A stretch of 60,908 nt of DNA, from assembly GCA_904502095.1 (NCBI GenBank), contig CAJGDG010000003.1, forward strand, positions 1 to 60,908, in the 5' to 3' direction. The notes beneath the pieces were generated by a model, which was not told the origin of the DNA, made no database searches, and was given only the letters and a program-made list of their open reading frames with translations. The DNA comes from an uncultured Alphaproteobacteria bacterium. Lineage in GTDB: Bacteria > Pseudomonadota > Alphaproteobacteria > Rs-D84. Shown here one piece after another: positions 14,701-21,774 of this stretch (the first letter of the stretch is position 1; each line of letters begins with the position of its first letter). Both the position numbers and the translations under genes were made by a program.

Positions 14701-16847
14701 AAACCATTTTCTGTGGTCATTTCATCATCAAAACGAACAGAACCAGCAATATCGATATCGCCCTTTGTTGCAACCAACGATATTCCATACAATTTCATCA
14801 ACCCGTTATTTGTAACAGTAACACTACCTGCGTCAACAGTATCAGAATGAATCGTCGCAGTTGCATTTTCTGCAACAGATAAATTACCCCCAACATTAAA
14901 ACCACTTGTCCCTGGGGCACCTGCCATACCAACAGTCAAATCGTTTCCCTGACCAACCGAAACATCGCCAGCAACCTGAACCGAATTAGAAGCCAGTGTT
15001 GCACCATACCCCTCCTTTGACAAATCAACATTACCACCAACAGTAATTGTATTTGCCGTTATCGTAGAAGCACTCGCCCCCACATTTAATGCGCCATTTG
15101 CACCGCCATATACAATATCACCAGCGACATTGAAAGCATCTGCGACAGTTAAATTATCAACATTGGCCGACAAATTAACCACGCCACCAACCACATCAAA
15201 ATCATCAGTCACAGCAACTTGTGTTGAATCCAAATAAAGCTTACCATCATTAACATCAACGCCACCAAATGTTAAATTCGTCCCTTTGACTGTGGTCGTG
15301 CCACCATCACTAACCAACTGTCCGCCAACAGAAATATTATTGGCGTAAACTTTCACAGTTCCTGCGGCATTCGACAGATTGTTTGTTATTTGAACACTGT
15401 CGCCCACCTGCAAAACATTTGCGACCAAGTTCGCACCGATATTCAGCTCAGAATCTGTCCCTGCATTCGCCACCGAATTCAACACCAATTGTGGCGCATA
15501 CATATCTAAAGTGCCTTGATTTGAAACACCCGCCCCCGCTGTAATCGTACCTGTCGCAGTCAAGGTTGTTGTCGCCCCTGCATCTGTTTCAATCGAAGTT
15601 TTAACACCATCACCATCACTGTCACCGCCATCCAAACCAATGCTTTGTGCAGACAACTCAACGCGTTCGCCTTGGTTCAAAATATAATACGCCGAAAAAT
15701 TACCAGATGCTGTCAAATTCATTTTTCCTCTATTGTTTACCACAGTATCCAACTCTAAATCACCATTTGTGACACTTAAATTAAACGAATCTAATTTGTT
15801 TGAAATTAAATTATTCGCGTCCAATTTCAACTGACCCGTTGTTAAGTCAAATGTATTATCCACGCCCATATTTTCTATATTAAAACCACCTTTCAAATAC
15901 GTTTCGCCGGCCACAGTCGCGGTAAAATCGCCATTATTTACAAAAGAATACCCATTTTCATCCGCGCCATTAACTGTCCAGGAACCAACCGTCATTCCCA
16001 AATCACCTGATGTGGCATCGTTTTTCATTGTTCCTTCAACAGTCAACCTTTGTGCGGTTATTTGCATACTTGCCGCTGCATCACCCGTATTTTCCAAACT
16101 GCCTGTGACAATTATATCGCCACCCGCATTTAAAACCATTTTACCAGAATTTGAAATCCCACCAGTAGTTCCATCCCCAGTCACATTTATATTGCCAACC
16201 GATTCGATTTTTGTGTCCTTTTCTGAAACAAGTCCAACCAAATCAACCGAATCAGCCCCAGTAATAGAAACGGTGCCCGTGGTATTAACACTGCCAATAT
16301 TTACATTCCCAACATTTTCAACAACAAAATCGCCATTTCCGCCAACCGAAGTATCAACGGTCACCGCACCCAAATTTTCAAGCGTCAATGTAGACCCTGT
16401 CCCGATTACGACCGAATTGGCACCAAAAGATGATGTCGCATAACCATTATCAGAAATCGTTAAATCCCACGCATTTAAAACCTCTAGCACTGTACCGACC
16501 GAAACCTGACTTGTTGTACTGACTGTGAAATTTCTCTCACCATTGGCAGTATCCATCACATATAAATTATTACTGGTATTTGAGACATTTTCCGCCCCCA
16601 CATGCATACCACCATTAACACGAAAAACAGAATCAGCATAAAGGGTCATCCCTATATCAATACGAAGCGTATTGCCGCCATCTATTACGTCTTTAACACT
16701 CCCCGTCACAGACGAATCCAAAACATTTGTTGCAGAATCAGTAAGAGAGATTGTTCCCTCTTCACCTGGCGCACTAACAGAATAAACATCAGCCCCTGCG
16801 CCCATTGGCAACAAGCAGCAAACAAAAGAAATTAACTTTTTTAACAA
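11757..16847 (-). CDS. Giant autotransporter with beta-helix passenger
   Basis: About 1696 aa. A signal peptide (LISFVCCLLPMGAGA) is followed by a very long passenger, roughly residues 25-1330, made of short repeating strands with many VNNGG, ITNSG, DNTG and GNITV-like turns, the hallmark of a right-handed beta-helix. The last 280 or so residues form an autotransporter barrel with alternating aromatic strands and the terminal Phe (SGMYRF) read by BamA. The passenger should be displayed on the surface and may act in adhesion. The start is uncertain: TTG at 16847 (with GGAAGGA about 8 nt ahead) or TTG at 16865. The promoter at 16882-16911 overlaps the upstream region of eno, so the genes are divergent. 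Confidence 0.88.
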   Translation of the reverse strand: MLKKLISFVCCLLPMGAGADVYSVSAPGEEGTISLTDSATNVLDSSVTGSVKDVIDGGNTLRIDIGMTLYADSVFRVNGGMHVGAENVSNTSNNLYVMDTANGERNFTVSTTSQVSVGTVLEVLNAWDLTISDNGYATSSFGANSVVIGTGSTLTLENLGAVTVDTSVGGNGDFVVENVGNVNIGSVNTTGTVSITGADSVDLVGLVSEKDTKIESVGNINVTGDGTTGGISNSGKMVLNAGGDIIVTGSLENTGDAAASMQITAQRLTVEGTMKNDATSGDLGMTVGSWTVNGADENGYSFVNNGDFTATVAGETYLKGGFNIENMGVDNTFDLTTGQLKLDANNLISNKLDSFNLSVTNGDLELDTVVNNRGKMNLTASGNFSAYYILNQGERVELSAQSIGLDGGDSDGDGVKTSIETDAGATTTLTATGTITAGAGVSNQGTLDMYAPQLVLNSVANAGTDSELNIGANLVANVLQVGDSVQITNNLSNAAGTVKVYANNISVGGQLVSDGGTTTVKGTNLTFGGVDVNDGKLYLDSTQVAVTDDFDVVGGVVNLSANVDNLTVADAFNVAGDIVYGGANGALNVGASASTITANTITVGGNVDLSKEGYGATLASNSVQVAGDVSVGQGNDLTVGMAGAPGTSGFNVGGNLSVAENATATIHSDTVDAGSVTVTNNGLMKLYGISLVATKGDIDIAGSVRFDDEMTTENGLALIGDATNMFVLQTMAAGSNIKVGAISVDDKAKALTINSAANIDVTGTIDNTGVIVMSAANGDITVGDMISNYGTLNVLAKNLGLQSVENDGSLVLRAAESSITTANIVNNGGSISMNSAQDITVGDVQNAATLDMSALNLAAVNIVHNAGLMNVDADKLTADAIYINASTANFAIADIDITGDLKVLGDLSQNGTSGALNLVGVKTVDANNLTASGAFIAESGDSIYNIKTNISLGDVQVADIATASFNATDFTTQNGITNSGDLTVAANQIQAGAIVNNESGFLDLQAPSVLGHSVTVNGGNVLLAGDSAVFGGAITSDGVLAQNEAGNIKINADSYVLTAGNIEVAGINQTGVLTINSSDVNVAGDINATALTIAANPSENWANINVKGSVSGNVNFVGLEKMTIGGDYTFSGNSTISAAILPYVTGTDINYWASVSLQDDDTFGKITNAADAAPLISVGGEFKSDVDILNLGDIDSATLEGSQMGITVFDMVDTGTAIWLLHADGGVTDLSSKIRNINVKFCNADASKCFAYLDGEWPAYISVRDSDGDANPDSLYVVFDNRFGGPVEVFGIQPIVDRDPEHTDGEFIAAGALDEMIAGQLENNKFFNRTPIEVIPEVFKDTNLSDVANELYNRMEDYVLNRDGAPLTAFSRLFQVHEIERIAGSVALNEHTSFRSFEDRMIDEFIWNRNRRLDKVWMDVDYGMFYQNTVDGHHADGHRFSVSGGYDWQQDDKTIFGFMGRVSHTSSGATDSMDLSYGTVSQMGNINLDVTDTDIGVGAYMLKTLNEKNRLYGNAFLDAHLFDVEREQTFVADISGDGTAFSLISEWGLLHDILNQYIVGNLYARMGYNFGFDVKEESAGDEYMRLQSDGYFILTPGYSLTAQKRIYPSAWFQIRPYASIGVEYDVFGMPDKAEYKFAVANGYTDYDINVDPLWANIGGGIEFLSATGVHVGIDYRYQYNSDIQLHNIKVSGMYRF

Positions 16848-16881
16848 TTTTTTACTTCCTTCCAATCCTAAATATGTTTAT

Positions 16882-16911
16882 ATTATGGCACAATTCGTTT
16901 TTCCAAGGCAA
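16882..16911 (-). promoter_or_regulatory. Promoter of the autotransporter gene
   Basis: TTGCCT at 16911-16906, an 18-nt spacer and CATAAT at 16887-16882 on the minus strand, in the divergent region shared with eno. Confidence 0.55.
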
Positions 16912-16951
16912 GACGAAATTATATATAAATCACGTTAAGGGAGAAAAAGTA

Positions 16952-18214
16952 ATGTTTATCATCAAAAATATACACGCAAGACAAATTATGGACAGTCGTG
17001 GCAACCCAACAATCGAATGCGACATCGAATTATCTGGCGGCGCATTTGGTCGTGCATCTGTACCATCTGGGGCATCGACTGGCACATTCGAAGCATTGGA
17101 ACTGCGTGACGGCACATCTGCATATATGGGCAAAGGCGTCAGCACAGCCGTTAAAAATGTAAACGAAATTATCGCACCAGCATTAATTGGTATGGACGCG
17201 ACCGAACAAACCATATTAGACGAAAAAATGTTGGCGCTGGACGGCACACCAAACAAAGAAAAACTGGGGGCAAACGCAATATTGGCAGTATCATTGGCAT
17301 TGGCGCACGCATCTGCAAACGCAAAACACATACCATTATATAAATACATTGCAGATATTTATGGCAATCCAAACCCATGTGTTTTACCACGTCCAATGAT
17401 GAACATCATCAACGGCGGCGCACACGCAGACAATGGTCTGGACGCCCAAGAATTTATGATTATTCCAAATGGCGCAAAATCCGAAGTCGAAGCGATTCGT
17501 ATGGGTTCTGAAATCTTTCATAATTTAAAGTCTATTTTGAAACGCGGCGGCAATTCGACCAATGTTGGTGACGAAGGCGGCTTTGCACCAAACTTTGACG
17601 ATTGCGCGACAGCGTTGGACACAATCGTATCTGCAATTATTGCCGCAGGATACATCCCAGGCGAACAAGTATCAATTGGTCTGGACGTTGCATCATCTGA
17701 ATTTTATCAGGACGGAGTTTACAATTTCGAAGGCAAAAAATTATCATCCGACGAAATGATTGCTTTTTACGAAGATTTAATCTCTAAATATCCAATCATT
17801 TCGATCGAAGATGCGCTGGCCGAAGAAGACTGGGACGGTTGGAAAAAATTAACAAACACAATCGGCGACAAATGCCAGTTAGTTGGCGACGATTTATTCG
17901 TGACAAACCCTGCCCGGCTGGAACGCGGCATTGCGAACGGTGTTGCAAACGCAATTTTGATAAAAGTAAATCAAATTGGCAGTCTGACCGAAACATTGCG
18001 CGCAATTAAAATGGCCCAAGACGCAAAATACGGCGTAATCATTTCACACCGCAGTGGCGAAACCGAAGACACCACAATTGCAGACTTGGCCGTTGCAACA
18101 AACGCTGGTCAAATTAAAACCGGTTCTATGTCACGCACAGATCGTATGGCAAAATACAATCAATTAATTCGCATAGAAGAAGAACTGGACAAATCTGCAA
18201 AATATGGTTTATAA
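16952..18214 (+). CDS. eno: Enolase
   Basis: A 420-aa glycolytic enzyme converting 2-phosphoglycerate to phosphoenolpyruvate; it also works in gluconeogenesis. Family landmarks: SRGNPTIECDI near 15, the loop GASTGTFEALELRDG near 40, the metal ligands in SIGLDVASSE, SIEDALAEEDW and VGDDLF, and the active-site SHRSGETEDTTIADLAV near the C-terminus. Length is slightly under the usual 425-430. The start at 16952 has GGGAG 8 nt upstream; the open frame to 16805 is overlap with the divergent gene. A terminator follows at 18244. Confidence 0.98.
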   Translation: MFIIKNIHARQIMDSRGNPTIECDIELSGGAFGRASVPSGASTGTFEALELRDGTSAYMGKGVSTAVKNVNEIIAPALIGMDATEQTILDEKMLALDGTPNKEKLGANAILAVSLALAHASANAKHIPLYKYIADIYGNPNPCVLPRPMMNIINGGAHADNGLDAQEFMIIPNGAKSEVEAIRMGSEIFHNLKSILKRGGNSTNVGDEGGFAPNFDDCATALDTIVSAIIAAGYIPGEQVSIGLDVASSEFYQDGVYNFEGKKLSSDEMIAFYEDLISKYPIISIEDALAEEDWDGWKKLTNTIGDKCQLVGDDLFVTNPARLERGIANGVANAILIKVNQIGSLTETLRAIKMAQDAKYGVIISHRSGETEDTTIADLAVATNAGQIKTGSMSRTDRMAKYNQLIRIEEELDKSAKYGL

Positions 18215-18243
18215 TCCATTCGGATTGGAGAAAAAAACAAGTC

Positions 18244-18275
18244 GGGGGGCGCGGATTTTCGCCCCCCTTATTGTT
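18244..18275 (+). terminator. Terminator of eno
   Basis: GGGGGGCG and CGCCCCCC around a short loop, followed by TTATTGTTT. Confidence 0.8.
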
Positions 18276-18293
18276 TAACGAAAGGAAGATTTT

Positions 18294-18500
18294 ATGATTA
18301 CCACCGCGGAAATAATATTATATGTAAAATATGTCTTATGCATTTTAATCACAATTGGCATATTTATGGCACCCGCATGGGTTGCACGTCAAAACGGCAA
18401 AGGCAAACCAGATATGCACGCAGTTCGTCTGGGCAGTTGGGTTTTTGGTTGGTCAATCGTTGGATGGCTGTGGTCATTATTTTGGGCCGTACGAAAATAA
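18294..18500 (+). CDS. Small two-helix membrane protein, superinfection-immunity-like
   Basis: A 68-aa inner-membrane protein with two hydrophobic helices (about 6-32 and 46-66) and a short loop. The second helix reads VFGWSIVGWLWSLFWAV, which resembles the signature of the superinfection immunity (Imm, T4-type) family, small proteins found in phages and also widely on chromosomes. AAAGGAAG precedes the ATG by 6 nt. It follows eno after a strong terminator, so it may depend on read-through. Its role in this host is unknown. Confidence 0.75.
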   Translation: MITTAEIILYVKYVLCILITIGIFMAPAWVARQNGKGKPDMHAVRLGSWVFGWSIVGWLWSLFWAVRK

Positions 18501-18523
18501 AAACGCCCAGTTGGGCGTTTTTT
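18500..18523 (+). terminator. Bidirectional terminator
   Basis: ACGCCC, AGTT, GGGCGT with T-runs both ways. It serves the small membrane gene on + and the envelope operon on the minus strand. Confidence 0.8.
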
Positions 18524-19376
18524 AAATTAAACCAAACTTTGTTATATAGTTAAACGATATTCCCATTACAAAGTTGCTGCCGTAAACATCAACACCACGG
18601 GCACGCGCACGACGATACTGAACATATGGCCCCATTGTTAAATCGCCCCACAAATTTGTATCCAAACGCACAACCGCACTTAAATCGCGTTCTAAATCCA
18701 TCGGAACAAATTCAGAATAGCTTAAATATTCACGATAATATCCATTGGTTGAAAATTTTACGCCTTCGCGCACTTCATATTCCATACGCCAACCCAATTC
18801 TGCGGCCAGTTTACTGGTTGGCTGACCTGAATATGTAAAATCGTATTCATATACGCCCGCCAGATACAAACTTTTAATAATTTCATTATCAAACAGTGAA
18901 ATACCGCCATTTGCACGCAAAATATTTTGACGCGGCGCAGAACCTGCCGATTTAAATTCTGTATCATACGCTGCACGAACAGTTGGACCTAACTTAAATC
19001 CTGAAAATTCCCAACACGCATAAGATAAATCACTGGACAGCACAATATCATCAGCATTTTCACTGACTGTCTCTACCCCATCATACGGGCGCAATTTTGT
19101 TTCGCCATATTCCATAAACAGCGCATTTGTCCACTGGAATCTGTCTTTGTTATATTCCAATGCAGTATCAAAAATACCCTTGATAAAATCCTGGCTGTCT
19201 GCGTTCAGCGCAGAAACAGGCGAATCCTGATATTTATCAGCATGTCTTACATCAGTTTTTGACCATTCCAGACCAATACGGCGAACATTTAAATCCAATT
19301 TTGCAGTTGCGCTTTCATCCGCCAACGCAGCAACAGGCATCAAGGCAGCCATCGCAATCAGTGATATTTTTTTCAT
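18522..19376 (-). CDS. Outer-membrane beta-barrel protein
   Basis: A 284-aa protein with signal peptide MKKISLIAMAALMPVAALA. The mature chain shows alternating-residue amphipathic strands with many Tyr, Trp and Phe, and ends in ISFNYITKFGLI, so the terminal strand lacks the usual final Phe. A start at 19376 is set by GGGGATGA 6 nt upstream. It is the last gene of a three-gene envelope operon, 23 nt after the preceding gene. It is not assigned to a named family. Confidence 0.78.
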   Translation of the reverse strand: MKKISLIAMAALMPVAALADESATAKLDLNVRRIGLEWSKTDVRHADKYQDSPVSALNADSQDFIKGIFDTALEYNKDRFQWTNALFMEYGETKLRPYDGVETVSENADDIVLSSDLSYACWEFSGFKLGPTVRAAYDTEFKSAGSAPRQNILRANGGISLFDNEIIKSLYLAGVYEYDFTYSGQPTSKLAAELGWRMEYEVREGVKFSTNGYYREYLSYSEFVPMDLERDLSAVVRLDTNLWGDLTMGPYVQYRRARARGVDVYGSNFVMGISFNYITKFGLI

Positions 19377-19399
19377 GATTTCATCCCCATTGTTTAAAA

Positions 19400-20014
19400 T
19401 TATTTCCAAATATTCAGCACACCGTCTTTGTCGGCATATTTCCACCCTGCCCCACGCACAGCAATTGTAAAGTTTCCGCGCGCAGACACAGGCAATTCAA
19501 AACGCACAACATTGCCTGAGATATTTTTCACACCCAGATTAATATTTTGCTCTGCTGCGATTCTGTTTAAATCGGCCCAATTTCCCAATCTGTTTGATAA
19601 TGTTGCCAGGACAACGAACACATCTTGGGAATCGCTGGTTGGCAACCAGTTTTGAACGCCGTTTTTATCCAGCCACTGTTGCGCGACATCCACATCCACA
19701 ACCATAGAAACATTTGCTGAATATGCCGTATCCGAAATCTGTTCTCCATCAATACTGACCGACGAAATCAGCGCAGTTAAATCATTCGCGGACGCGGTTT
19801 GAAACAGTTCATTAAAAGCATCTGCGTCTGCATATTGCCGCAACACATCTCCAACAATTTGACGACGCGCCTCTGCCAACGCCATATTTTTTGCATTTGC
19901 AGAAGTATCGCTGGTCATATTAACAGACATCGCACCACGCAATTCCAACGCATCCGCCCCGGACGCCCCGAACAACACAACCAAACCGACAAAAAGACAC
20001 TTTAAATACTTCAT
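19400..20014 (-). CDS. Periplasmic protein of unknown function (DUF2066-like)
   Basis: A 204-aa exported protein with a signal peptide ending in GADA. The segment AKNMALAEARRQIVGDVLRQ (about 43-62) recalls proteins whose N-terminal domain begins with an Ala/Gln-rich helix after a beta-strand, such as DUF2066 members; this is tentative. The start at 20014 lies 7 nt after the stop of the upstream barrel gene. An in-frame ATG at 20035 overlaps that gene but would add seven polar residues before the signal peptide. It sits between two beta-barrel genes, suggesting shared work at the envelope. Confidence 0.7.
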   Translation of the reverse strand: MKYLKCLFVGLVVLFGASGADALELRGAMSVNMTSDTSANAKNMALAEARRQIVGDVLRQYADADAFNELFQTASANDLTALISSVSIDGEQISDTAYSANVSMVVDVDVAQQWLDKNGVQNWLPTSDSQDVFVVLATLSNRLGNWADLNRIAAEQNINLGVKNISGNVVRFELPVSARGNFTIAVRGAGWKYADKDGVLNIWK

Positions 20015-20021
20015 AACTTTA

Positions 20022-21527
20022 TCAGAATCTTGCATTTATACCCACGCGCACGCCCAACGATTTATAGAAAGATTCTATTTCGCCGCCAGCACTGCATACC
20101 CAACCTGGGCATTCTTGTTCTATTTCCATAATGCTGATTGCAGTATCATTACCAGTTTCAGGGTCCAACATAGCTTCTTCGGTCAATCCCAACGCTTCAT
20201 ATCCAGCCAAGATTTCATTATAAACACCCATATAGTAATCTTCGTTCAGATATGTTTTTGCATCAGCATCACTGACGGTATAATAATCATATGTCACGCC
20301 AATTGTCAAAGAAACCTTGTCGCTAAGCGCGGTTTTCCAATTTGCGCCCAACCCCAAATGGAACGCGCCACCAACACCTGCACTGTCTTCGACAGACGTT
20401 GGATGCGCCCAATCAAAACGATACGGTTGGTCACCTGTTGCTGTATACGACGGCAGTCCCAATTCCACACGCGCATCAACAGAATTATTAGCGTTGATAT
20501 CATACAACATATCCAACGCCAAATAAGGCCCAGACCATTCAACTTCATATTTATGGCTGATTCCTGGCTGGGCATAATAATAATTCCCACCCAGATCTAA
20601 GAAACCACCCTCCAGCACCGGGATATATCCATCTTCATTGCGTCTAACCAAAACCAAATCTTCCGTATTAACAGTCCCATCCTTCAATGTATACCAAATA
20701 AACACAGGGTCGCATTGCGTTTCATCTGTCCCGTCAACGCCATAACAACTGTACCCACCATCAAACGTTTCCATCGCCAGCCCGTGATTATTATGCGTTT
20801 CCAAAGTATACTTTAAATAACGCCACCCAACAGACGGAGTAATCTTTAAATTGCCCCACTTCATAAAATCTTTCAACCCGATTCCGCCATTAAATCCCAA
20901 CATAGAACCATCTTTACTGGTACCTATTGACAACGCGTGTCCAATCTGTTGATACGAGGCCACAACATTCTCATAGTCGTCTGTTTCGTCATATTCCGCA
21001 ACTAAATATCCTCCATTAGTAATATCATCGTCAACCATGGTTGATTCGCCTGCCTGCATTCCATATTGGAACGAACCCGCGATTTGAACCTGGGTATTTC
21101 CGGCATCAAAAACATAACCAGCATTAACATCAAAAACATTCCAATCAACATTATCATAATGCAGCACAGAATCAGAAGTCTTCATTTCAAATTGCCACAT
21201 AGAAGTTTGGCGCGACAACCCCGCCCCCAAAGTAAAGCCTTTTTGGTCGGCGCCCGTGTTTTTCACCTGTGTTTTTTCCTGTTGTGAATTCGTACGCTGA
21301 TACGCATTTGTTTTGGTTGTATATCCCGCATTTGCATATTGATTCCGCGAATACGCAGAAATTCCCTGTTGTGCATAACCACCGCCCCTGTAATTATTAA
21401 CACGCTGCGTATATCTGGTCTGGGGCGACTGATAATTTCCGGTATAATATGTCCCAGCAGCATTTACGGTTAACGGCGCAAAAACAGCCGCCATTCCACC
21501 AAACAAGAATCTAGATATTTTTTTCAT
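20022..21527 (-). CDS. Outer-membrane beta-barrel protein, operon leader
   Basis: A 501-aa protein with signal peptide ending VNAAG, then a Tyr/Gln/Asn-rich region (about 25-90) likely disordered, and a long beta-barrel domain ending RVGINARF with the C-terminal Phe used by the Bam complex. It contains three Cys in the strand/loop region. GGAAGG precedes the ATG by 6 nt. It is the first gene of the operon 21527-18522, with a promoter at 21557-21585. No named family is recognised. Confidence 0.8.
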   Translation of the reverse strand: MKKISRFLFGGMAAVFAPLTVNAAGTYYTGNYQSPQTRYTQRVNNYRGGGYAQQGISAYSRNQYANAGYTTKTNAYQRTNSQQEKTQVKNTGADQKGFTLGAGLSRQTSMWQFEMKTSDSVLHYDNVDWNVFDVNAGYVFDAGNTQVQIAGSFQYGMQAGESTMVDDDITNGGYLVAEYDETDDYENVVASYQQIGHALSIGTSKDGSMLGFNGGIGLKDFMKWGNLKITPSVGWRYLKYTLETHNNHGLAMETFDGGYSCYGVDGTDETQCDPVFIWYTLKDGTVNTEDLVLVRRNEDGYIPVLEGGFLDLGGNYYYAQPGISHKYEVEWSGPYLALDMLYDINANNSVDARVELGLPSYTATGDQPYRFDWAHPTSVEDSAGVGGAFHLGLGANWKTALSDKVSLTIGVTYDYYTVSDADAKTYLNEDYYMGVYNEILAGYEALGLTEEAMLDPETGNDTAISIMEIEQECPGWVCSAGGEIESFYKSLGVRVGINARF

Positions 21528-21556
21528 CTTTTTCCTTCCATATAAAATTCCTTTAT

Positions 21557-21585
21557 ATAATATCATAAAAATTGTTGAAAAACAA
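21557..21585 (-). promoter_or_regulatory. Promoter of the three-gene envelope operon
   Basis: TTGTTT at 21585-21580, a 17-nt spacer and TATTAT at 21562-21557 on the minus strand. Confidence 0.65.
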
Positions 21586-21612
21586 ACCCCAAGTTGTAAA
21601 AATACAACCATT

Positions 21613-21697
21613 GCGATCATGGCGGAATTGGTAGACGCGCAGCACTAAGGATGCTGTAGGGAAACCTGTGGGGGTTCAAGTCCCCCTGGTCGCACCA
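21613..21697 (+). tRNA. tRNA-Leu (AAG)
   Basis: A class II tRNA: acceptor GCGATCA/TGGTCGC, D arm with GGCGGAATTGGTAGACGC, anticodon stem CAGCA/TGCTG, loop CTAAGGA, a variable arm AGGgaaaCCT, T stem GGGGG/CCCCC with loop TTCAAGT, and an encoded CCA. Positions 34-36 are AAG, decoding CUU and, if A34 is converted to inosine, also CUC and CUA. Bacteria usually carry GAG at this tRNA, so A34 is notable. Confidence 0.93.
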
Positions 21698-21732
21698 CAA
21701 AGTCCCCTATCCCCTATCAACCAGTTTACCAC

Positions 21733-21762
21733 TTGACCCGTTTTTCATAAATTTGCTAACAT
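21733..21762 (+). promoter_or_regulatory. Promoter of the 1005-aa Cys-motif protein gene
   Basis: TTGACC at 21733-21738, an 18-nt spacer and TAACAT at 21757-21762. +1 would be about 6 nt before the ATG at 21775. Confidence 0.5.
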
Positions 21763-21774
21763 TGATTACAAGGA

